From assembly GCA_018716005.1 (NCBI GenBank), contig DVKN01000285.1, positions 1-5,745 of the forward strand: a DNA stretch of 5,745 nt. The letters run 5' to 3'. This document shows, piece after piece, positions 1 through 5,002 of the stretch. The first letter of the stretch is position 1, and every line of letters begins with the position of its first letter. A program made the translations under genes and the position numbers. The DNA comes from Candidatus Scatomorpha stercoravium. Lineage in GTDB: Bacteria; Bacillota; Clostridia; Oscillospirales; Oscillospiraceae. The notes below the pieces were generated by a model. The model was not told the origin of the DNA and did no database searches. It saw only the letters and a list, made by a program, of their open reading frames with translations.

Positions 1-53
1 AAAAAATTTTACAAAGATTCGACGCGAATAGAGTGGCGGAGGCGGGAGGATTC

Positions 54-62
54 TGCTATAAT
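54..62 (+). promoter_or_regulatory. Extended -10 promoter of the M16-lgt operon
   Basis: TGCTATAAT is a perfect TGn-TATAAT extended -10 element for the housekeeping sigma factor. Seventeen bases upstream the -35 position reads TGGCGG (34-39), a poor match to TTGACA. The extended -10 would have to compensate, as is known for such promoters. Transcription should start near base 69, leaving a leader of only about 23 bases before the ribosome binding site and the ATG at 92. That leaves no room for a riboswitch or attenuator. The motif stands out because the surrounding sequence is GC-rich. The start site itself is inferred. Confidence 0.7.
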
Positions 63-91
63 ACAGGGATAAACCGACGGGAGGCGAAGCT

Positions 92-1387
92 ATGGATTTC
101 CGGCGCGAGGAGATAATGCCGGGCGTGTTCCTGAGCGCACTGCGGGCGGAGCGCTTCAAGACGGGCGCGATGTGCGCCGTGCTGCTCACGCAGCTCGAGC
201 GCGGGCACGCGTATATGGATTCGCTCATACCCTCGGTGCTGCGCCGCGGCACCGTGCGCTATCCGGACATGGCGAGCGTCACGCGCAGGCTCGAGGAGCT
301 GTACGGCGCGGCGGCCGTGCCCGTCTCGCTGCGCGTCGGCGAGGTGCGGGCGCTGGGCTTCTACGCCTCCTTCCCCGAGGGGAGATACCTCCCCGGCGGG
401 CGCGGCGAGCTGGCGGACGCGGCCTCGCTCCTCGGCGAGCTGCTCTGCGCGCCGAACACGCGCGGCGGCCTGCTGCTGCCCGACTACGTGAACAGCGAGA
501 AGCACAAGCTCGCCGAGAAAATCCGCGCGGCGAAGAATAACCGCGAGTCCTACGCCATGGGGCGGCTCATCGAGCTCATGTGCTCCTGCGAGGATTTGGG
601 CGCGGCCATCCTCTCCGACCCCGAGGAGGCCGAGGCGGTATATTATACGAAGCTCACCCGGCGCTACCGGCAGCTGCTCGCGGAGAGCCCGCTCGAGATT
701 GTCTACTGCGGCGCGGAGGACTTCGCCGACGTGCGCGGCGCGGCCCTCGCGGCCTTCGGCGGCATACCGCGCGGCGAGCTCAACTTCGAGATAGGCACGG
801 ACGTGCGCATGAACGCCGTCGAGGCCGAGCCGCGGCGCTTCTTCGAGACGATGGACGTCCGGCAGGGCAAGCTCTGCATGGGCTGGCGGCTCGGCGAGTG
901 CATGGAGGAGCCCGATTTCGCGGCGCTGCGCGTCTTCAACGCCGTCTACGGCGGCACGGCCTCGAGCCGGCTCTTCCGGCAGCTGCGCGAGGAGCGCTCG
1001 CTGTGCTATTACGCGAGCTCCGGCATCGACGACGTGAAGGGCCTCATGTACGTCGCGAGCGGCATAGACAAGGCGAATTACGCCGAGGCCGAGGCGGGGA
1101 TACGCTCCGCGCTCGAGAGCCTCGGGCGGGACGGCCCCGCGGAGGACGAGCTCGCCGCGGCGAAGGAATACTGCGCCTCGGCCCTGCGCCTCATGAGCGA
1201 CGACCCGGTCGAGCTGCTGCTGCACACGCTAAAGATGAACGCCGTCGGCGAGGAGATTGCGCCCGACGAGCTCGCCGCCGCCTGCGAATACGTGACGGCG
1301 GAGGAGGTCGCGGCCATCGCCCGCGGCTGCGAGCTGGACGCCGTGTATTTCCTGAGCGGCGAGGACGGAGAGGAGGCGGAGGCGTGA
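92..1387 (+). CDS. ymfF: M16 family peptidase-like protein without zinc motif (YmfF-like)
   Basis: A 431-residue M16 (insulinase/pitrilysin) family protein of the YmfF type, normal in length for a single-chain M16B subunit. The N-terminal domain has LRRGT (50-54) and LEELYGA (67-73), typical of this subfamily, but no HxxEH motif where the zinc site should be, so it should not cleave peptides alone. The C-terminal domain has a Gly-rich stretch from Y286 to S310 (YGGTASSRLF, then LREERSLCYY) carrying R293 and Tyr306/307, which fits the Arg/Tyr substrate-positioning pair of M16 enzymes. The next gene has the zinc site and lacks this pair, so the two probably form a heterodimer, as known for two-gene M16B proteases. 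No signal peptide is visible, so it is probably cytoplasmic. The ATG at 92 has GGGAGG (79-84) seven bases upstream; an in-frame ATG at 116 has a Shine-Dalgarno too close (3 bases). Databases tie the Bacillus family to EF-P modification, but nothing here confirms that link. It is the first gene of the operon and its end meets the next gene. Confidence 0.87.
   Translation: MDFRREEIMPGVFLSALRAERFKTGAMCAVLLTQLERGHAYMDSLIPSVLRRGTVRYPDMASVTRRLEELYGAAAVPVSLRVGEVRALGFYASFPEGRYLPGGRGELADAASLLGELLCAPNTRGGLLLPDYVNSEKHKLAEKIRAAKNNRESYAMGRLIELMCSCEDLGAAILSDPEEAEAVYYTKLTRRYRQLLAESPLEIVYCGAEDFADVRGAALAAFGGIPRGELNFEIGTDVRMNAVEAEPRRFFETMDVRQGKLCMGWRLGECMEEPDFAALRVFNAVYGGTASSRLFRQLREERSLCYYASSGIDDVKGLMYVASGIDKANYAEAEAGIRSALESLGRDGPAEDELAAAKEYCASALRLMSDDPVELLLHTLKMNAVGEEIAPDELAAACEYVTAEEVAAIARGCELDAVYFLSGEDGEEAEA
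1371..1382 (+). promoter_or_regulatory. Double ribosome binding site deciding the ymfH start
   Basis: Two Shine-Dalgarno sequences lie within the last codons of the upstream gene. AGGAGG (1371-1376) sits seven bases before an in-frame GTG at 1384, which overlaps the upstream stop as GTGA. GGAGG (1378-1382) sits seven bases before the ATG at 1390. Both starts are therefore ideally spaced. I prefer ATG because it is the stronger codon. The GTG start would add only Val-Thr (read as Met-Thr) at the N-terminus and give a 4-base overlap typical of translational coupling. Confidence 0.6.
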
Positions 1388-1389
1388 CA

Positions 1390-2670
1390 ATGCGCGCGAT
1401 AGAATACCCCGGCGTGGGCGACACGCTGTGGACGGGCGAGCTCGCGAACGGCCTCGCCGTATACGTCGTGCCCCGCCCCGGCTTCCGGAAGAAGCACGCC
1501 TCCCTTGCCGTGAACTACGGCGGGGCCATGCGGGCCTATACGCTCGGCGGCGAGCGGCATGAGACGCCCGCCGGCACGGCGCACTTCCTCGAGCACAAGA
1601 TGTTCGACCTCCCCGAGGGCAGCGCCCTCGATATCCTCACCCGACGCGGCGCGGAGGCGAACGCCTATACCTCCGCCGGGCGCACGGAGTACTATTTCGA
1701 GTGCGGCGAGCGCTTCGACGAGAACCTCGAGCTGCTCCTGAAATTCGTCTCCACGCCGTATTTCACGCCCGAGAGCGTGGAAAAGGAGCGGGGGATAATC
1801 GCGCAGGAGATACTCATGACGGAGGACGACCCCTCCTTCGCGCTGTATACCGCCGCGATGGGCGCGCTCTTCGAGCGGCATCCGCTGCGCGAGAGCGTCG
1901 CGGGCACGGTTGAGAGCATCGCGGAGATAACGCCGGAGGTCCTCTATGACTGCCACCGCGCCTTCTACGCGCCGGGGAACATGGCGCTCACGGTCTGCGG
2001 CGACGTGGAGCCCGAGGCCGTGGCCGAGACGGCGGCGCGCGTGCTCGGGGACGCGAAGGCCCCCGCCGCCGAGGCCGATTTCGGCGAGCCGGAGGGCCTC
2101 GCGCCCCACGCATCGCGCGTATCGCGGGAGATGGACGTCTCCGACCCGATGTTCATCTGCGCGGCAAAGCTCAGCTGCGCCCTCCCGCGCGGGGACTCGG
2201 CGCTGCGGCTCACGACCGCCGGGAGCCTCGCGGCGCGCTGCCTCTTCGGCGCGGGCTCGGACTTCTACACCTCGCTCTACGCCTCGGGCGAGCTTCGGAG
2301 CGACTTCTTCCGCGACGTCAGCCCCATGGCCGGCACGCTGCTCTTCGAGTGCGGCGGCACGGCCTCGGACCCGGACGCGGTCTGCGACAAAATACGCGCG
2401 GAGCTCTCCCGCGCCGCGGAGGCCGGCCTCGACCCGGACGCCTTCGAGCGCGCGCGCCGGGCGGATTACGGGGCCATGCTGCGCACGCTGGGCAGCCCCG
2501 ACGGGCTCTGCTCCTCCCTCGCCGCCGCGCATTTCGGCGGATGGAGCTTCTACGAGGGCTTCGGCGCGCTCGAGCGCGTCACGAAGGCCGAGGCGGACGA
2601 ATTCGTGCGCGAATATCTCCGTCCTGAGCGCCTTGCCCTCGCGCTTGTAACCCCCAAGGAAAGGACATGA
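1390..2670 (+). CDS. ymfH: M16 family zinc metallopeptidase (YmfH-like)
   Basis: A 426-residue M16 zinc peptidase of the YmfH type. The inverted zinc motif HFLEH is at residues 65-69: His65 and His69 bind zinc and Glu68 is the catalytic base. The third ligand is most likely Glu140, in RGIIAQE (134-140), the position equivalent to the distal Glu of mitochondrial processing peptidase. NAYTSAGRTEYYF (91-103) is the usual M16 strand segment near the active site. In the C-terminal domain the equivalent of the partner's Arg/Tyr segment reads GAGSDFYTSLYASGEL (287-302), with Asp291 where Arg would be and no matching Tyr. The active site therefore looks complete only with the upstream protein. No signal peptide or membrane segment is seen, so a cytoplasmic heterodimeric oligopeptidase is the likely role; the substrate is unknown. 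The stop overlaps the lgt start as ATGA (2667-2670). The reading frame stays open far upstream inside ymfF, but that part is a high-GC shadow. An alternative start is GTG 1384. Confidence 0.9.
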   Translation: MRAIEYPGVGDTLWTGELANGLAVYVVPRPGFRKKHASLAVNYGGAMRAYTLGGERHETPAGTAHFLEHKMFDLPEGSALDILTRRGAEANAYTSAGRTEYYFECGERFDENLELLLKFVSTPYFTPESVEKERGIIAQEILMTEDDPSFALYTAAMGALFERHPLRESVAGTVESIAEITPEVLYDCHRAFYAPGNMALTVCGDVEPEAVAETAARVLGDAKAPAAEADFGEPEGLAPHASRVSREMDVSDPMFICAAKLSCALPRGDSALRLTTAGSLAARCLFGAGSDFYTSLYASGELRSDFFRDVSPMAGTLLFECGGTASDPDAVCDKIRAELSRAAEAGLDPDAFERARRADYGAMLRTLGSPDGLCSSLAAAHFGGWSFYEGFGALERVTKAEADEFVREYLRPERLALALVTPKERT

Positions 2671-3623
2671 ATCCCATGGAAACGCAAATCCCGACCATGA
2701 TGCGCGACGCCGCGATAAGCTTCCCCATGCTGGGCAATCTCACGCTCGACTTCCCGGCGAGCTTCAGCTTCTCGCTCTTCGGGCATGAGTTCACGATATA
2801 TATGTACGGCATCGTCATGGCCGCCGCCTTCCTCGCTGCCGTCTTCTACGCGAGCAGAAAGGCGCCCAAGCTCGGCATAAAGAGCGACGACGTCTTCTCC
2901 CTCGTGCTCTGGGTGCTGCCGCTCGCCATCGTAGGCTGCCGCATATACTACGTCATCGCCCAGTGGGACGAGTTCAAGGACGACCTCATCTCCATCCTCT
3001 ACATCTGGGAGGGCGGCATCGCTATGTACGGCGGAACCATCGCCGGCGCGCTCACCATCATCATCTGGTCGAAGTGCAAGAAGATTCCCTTCCCCGCCAC
3101 GCTCGACATGGGCGGGAGCGCGCTCATACTCGGCCAGGTCATAGGCCGCTGGGCGAACTTCGTGAACCGCGAGGCCTTCGGCTACCAGACCGACGCCTTC
3201 TGCCGCATGGGCCTCACCCGCCCGGGGCACGAGACGGTCTACGTCCACCCCACCTTCCTCTACGAGAGCCTGTGGAACCTCGTTGGCTTCCTCATAATCA
3301 ACTTCTTCTGGTACAGGAAGGACCACCGCAAGTACGACGGGCAGATATTCCTCTTCTACGTCTTCTGGTACGGCACGGGCCGCGCCATGGTCGAGGGGCT
3401 GCGCACCGACAGCCTCTACATACCGGGCACCGGCATCCGCGTCAGCCAGCTCGTGGCCGCGTGCAGCGCCGTGATAGCGCTCGCCGCGCTGCTCGTCAAT
3501 ATAAAACGCCCGCATAAGCCCACCTTCGCCTCCGTCCAGGCCGCCGCGGCGGAGAGCGGCAGCAGTGAAAACGCCGAAAGCGGCGGCGAAAACGACACCG
3601 AAAACACCAAGGAGGAAAACTGA
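2667..3623 (+). CDS. lgt: Prolipoprotein diacylglyceryl transferase
   Basis: Lgt transfers diacylglycerol from phosphatidylglycerol to the lipobox cysteine of prolipoproteins, the first step of lipoprotein maturation, in the cytoplasmic membrane. At 318 residues it is somewhat long because of its tail. About seven hydrophobic segments are visible, near residues 44-62, 76-98, 117-135, 146-165, 199-217, 226-245 and 260-280. Family signatures are WEGGIAMYGG (114-123), GRWANFVNREAFG (160-172, Arg161 matching the essential Arg143 of E. coli) and RAMVEGLR (239-246, Arg246 a candidate for Arg239). Tyr121 stands where E. coli has His103, a substitution I recall from other Firmicutes. The C-terminus from about residue 295 is hydrophilic, rich in Ser, Glu, Asn and Gly, with four Glu-Asn pairs, and is not needed for the known fold. 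The ATG overlaps the ymfH stop (ATGA), with AAGGA (2656-2660) six bases upstream. A second ATG at 2676, also with an acceptable Shine-Dalgarno, would remove three residues. Confidence 0.95.
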   Translation: MNPMETQIPTMMRDAAISFPMLGNLTLDFPASFSFSLFGHEFTIYMYGIVMAAAFLAAVFYASRKAPKLGIKSDDVFSLVLWVLPLAIVGCRIYYVIAQWDEFKDDLISILYIWEGGIAMYGGTIAGALTIIIWSKCKKIPFPATLDMGGSALILGQVIGRWANFVNREAFGYQTDAFCRMGLTRPGHETVYVHPTFLYESLWNLVGFLIINFFWYRKDHRKYDGQIFLFYVFWYGTGRAMVEGLRTDSLYIPGTGIRVSQLVAACSAVIALAALLVNIKRPHKPTFASVQAAAAESGSSENAESGGENDTENTKEEN

Positions 3624-3624
3624 A

Positions 3625-4146
3625 ATGTCCGACTACAACGAGCTGCTCAACTCCCTCAAGGCCGCCGCCGGCAGCGCGGCCAGCATCGCCAAGGACCTCG
3701 CCGAAACCGCGAGCGAAAAGGCCCGCGACATAGCCGGGAACGCCGGCGCGAAGGCCAAGGCCCTCGCCCGCATGGCCAAGCTCATGCACGAGGCCAACGC
3801 CCAGCGCGGCGAGCTCGACGCCGCCTACGCCGAGATAGGCCGCGTATACTTCGAGAGCGCCGACAAGAAGAACCCCGGCGAGCTCTACCTGCGCCTCTTC
3901 GACAAGGTCATGCTGGCCAACGCCGCCATCGAGCGCACCGAGACCGAGATGAACGAGCTGCGCGCCCAGCTCAGCGAGCAGGGCATAGACGTCGACTTCT
4001 CCGACGTCGTCGACGAGGCCGAGGCCGCCGCGGAGGAGCCCGCGGGCGACAAGGTCTTCGAGTTCTCCATCTACCGCGACAGGAAGGACGAGGGCGCCGA
4101 GCCCGACGTCGAGGTCGAGATAACCGAGGAAAAGAGCGAGGAGTAA
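3625..4146 (+). CDS. Small alanine-rich helical protein with acidic tail, function unknown
   Basis: A 173-residue soluble protein that I cannot assign to a named family. Residues 2-78 are almost all helix-forming (Ala, Lys, Glu, Leu), amphipathic in places, and end in a motif around AYAEIGRVYFE (67-77). I associate that pattern with hypothetical Clostridia proteins of the form 'Y.EIG..Y.E'. A break at Asn84-Pro85-Gly86 is followed by a second helix, about 87-120, likely to form a coiled coil or a hairpin with the first. From about 121 the chain is very acidic, with a short strand-like stretch (KVFEFSIYRDRK, near 143-154) and a Glu-rich end. There are no Cys residues, signal peptide or membrane segment. 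The ATG at 3625 follows AAGGAGGA (3609-3616) by eight bases and lies two bases after the lgt stop. An upstream in-frame ATG at 3565 would run inside lgt and lacks such a site. As last gene of the operon it probably acts with Lgt or the M16 pair, but this is only inferred from position. Confidence 0.85.
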   Translation: MSDYNELLNSLKAAAGSAASIAKDLAETASEKARDIAGNAGAKAKALARMAKLMHEANAQRGELDAAYAEIGRVYFESADKKNPGELYLRLFDKVMLANAAIERTETEMNELRAQLSEQGIDVDFSDVVDEAEAAAEEPAGDKVFEFSIYRDRKDEGAEPDVEVEITEEKSEE

Positions 4147-4164
4147 TCCCCGAAAACGCGAAAA

Positions 4165-4189
4165 GGCCCGCCCCTTATCGGGGCGGGCC
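4165..4189 (+). terminator. Bidirectional Rho-independent terminator between convergent genes
   Basis: A perfect 10-bp stem (GGCCCGCCCC with GGGGCGGGCC) closes a TTATC loop 18 bases after the stop of the small helical protein. On the plus strand the tail is only moderately T-rich (TCGCTTTATA). On the minus strand the stem is followed directly by TTTT, and again by TTTT after CGCG, a better terminator tail. It lies in the 54-base gap between two converging stop codons, so it can end both the operon and the HAD gene transcript. Confidence 0.88.
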
Positions 4190-4200
4190 TCGCTTTATAC

Positions 4201-4893
4201 TTATCCGATTATGCCGTAAACCTCGTGAAGGTCGCGTATCTCGTAGTCCGCGCGCGCGCCGTGCGTATTCGCCTCGCCGCGGGGATTGTACCAGCAGGTC
4301 CTTATCCCGGCGCGCTCGCCGCCGGCGATGTCGCTCGTGAGCGAGTCGCCGACTATCAGGACGCGGCCCCTGTCCGCGCCGCCGAGCGCGGCGAACACGG
4401 CGTCGAAGAACTCCCGCGCGGGCTTCTCGTAGCCTATGTCCTCGGAGAGGAAAACCCCGTCGAAGAGGGCGTCGAGGCCGGAATTCCTGAGCTTGCGCGT
4501 CTGGGCGACTATGGTGCCGTTGCTGACGGCGTATTGCCGCACCTTCCCAACCAGGCTCTTTACAATCTCATAGCTGTCGTCGCAGAACACGACCGTATCG
4601 CCGAGCCGGAGCTGGTAGAGCTCGTTGAATTCCGGCGCGACGGCGGGGTCTATGCCCTCGGAGGCAAAGAACTCCGTGAAGCGCCCGACGAGTATCTCGG
4701 GTTTCGTCTTCTCGCCGCGCTCGAGGGCCTCCCACCAGCGCTTGTTGATGGCGGCGTAGCGCGCTACCATCCCGTCCGAGCACTCGCCGAGGCCGAACTC
4801 GCGGAAGAGCCCCTTCACCGCCGCGCTCTCCGCCGCGGCGAAGTCGAGCAGCGTGCCGTCGATGTCCCAGAGGAGGATGTCGAAATTCCGCAT
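4201..4893 (-). CDS. yjjG: HAD-superfamily phosphatase, YjjG/YfnB nucleotidase type
   Basis: A 230-residue, full-length HAD subfamily IA hydrolase. All four motifs are present. Motif I is DIDGT (10-14; Asp10 the nucleophile, Asp12 the general acid/base), motif II is Ser124 in AVSNGT (122-127), motif III is Lys157 in GYEKP (154-158), and motif IV is Asp183 and Asp188 in GDSLTSD (182-188). The helical cap (about 18-95), with YAAINKRWWEALERGE (46-61) and a following GRFTEFF (70-76), matches the YjjG/YfnB group. E. coli YjjG dephosphorylates dUMP, dTMP and non-canonical pyrimidine nucleotides, giving a nucleotide house-cleaning role in the cytoplasm. The exact substrate here is not proven; a phosphoglycolate-phosphatase-like activity is the main alternative. 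AAGGAG (4901-4906, read on the minus strand) lies seven bases before the ATG and fixes the start. The gene is separated from the upstream minus-strand gene by a 109-base gap with a hairpin, so it is probably transcribed on its own. Confidence 0.9.
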   Translation of the reverse strand: MRNFDILLWDIDGTLLDFAAAESAAVKGLFREFGLGECSDGMVARYAAINKRWWEALERGEKTKPEILVGRFTEFFASEGIDPAVAPEFNELYQLRLGDTVVFCDDSYEIVKSLVGKVRQYAVSNGTIVAQTRKLRNSGLDALFDGVFLSEDIGYEKPAREFFDAVFAALGGADRGRVLIVGDSLTSDIAGGERAGIRTCWYNPRGEANTHGARADYEIRDLHEVYGIIG

Positions 4894-4908
4894 ATGCCGT
4901 CTCCTTAC

Positions 4909-4914
4909 ATTATA
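4909..4914 (-). promoter_or_regulatory. Possible -10 box for the HAD gene
   Basis: The minus strand reads TATAAT here, in a short AT-rich patch just upstream of the HAD gene and downstream of the hairpin, where a promoter is expected. Against it, no -35-like sequence is found 16-18 bases upstream, which is GC-only sequence. A start seven bases downstream (near 4902) would also cut into the AAGGAG ribosome binding site. It may be one of several overlapping -10 options within this AT-rich stretch, or chance. Confidence 0.3.
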
Positions 4915-4940
4915 AAATCTCTCTTTCCGCCGCGGCGCGG

Positions 4941-4983
4941 GGGAAGGAAAGGGACGCCCTCTTCCGGAAAAGGGAGCGTCCCT
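4941..4983 (-). terminator. Hairpin terminator after the DUF4914-like gene
   Basis: An inverted repeat AGGGACGC (4950-4957) and GCGTCCCT (4976-4983) encloses CCTCTTCCGGAAAAGGGA, which pairs further with small mismatches or a bulge around a CCGG centre. This gives one long hairpin. Read on the minus strand it lies about 20 bases past the stop of the DUF4914-like gene and is followed by TTTCCTTCCCCC. That tail is pyrimidine-rich but a weak U-tract, so termination may be incomplete and some read-through into the HAD gene is possible. Confidence 0.65.
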
Positions 4984-5002
4984 CGCGGGCGGGCTCAGAA
5001 AA

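Noticed and set aside
1..10. A6T4 run as the tail of an upstream terminator
   Set aside because: No hairpin can be seen because the window begins here, so it cannot be judged.
56..1225. Long minus-strand open frame (389 residues) opposite ymfF
   Set aside because: Arg/Ala/Glu/Leu-rich composition with no domain, lying exactly opposite a clear M16 gene. Long antisense frames are expected in GC-rich genes.
580..1389. Upstream extension of the ymfH frame inside ymfF
   Set aside because: The translated extension is Arg/Gly/Ala-rich noise in the wrong frame of ymfF, and proper ribosome binding sites lie at 1371-1382.
1078..2532. Long minus-strand open frame (484 residues) opposite ymfH
   Set aside because: Same pattern of shadow coding; no recognisable motif, and the plus strand carries a gene with an intact zinc site.
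2550..3515. Minus-strand open frame opposite lgt
   Set aside because: No motif and biased composition, opposite a strongly recognised Lgt.
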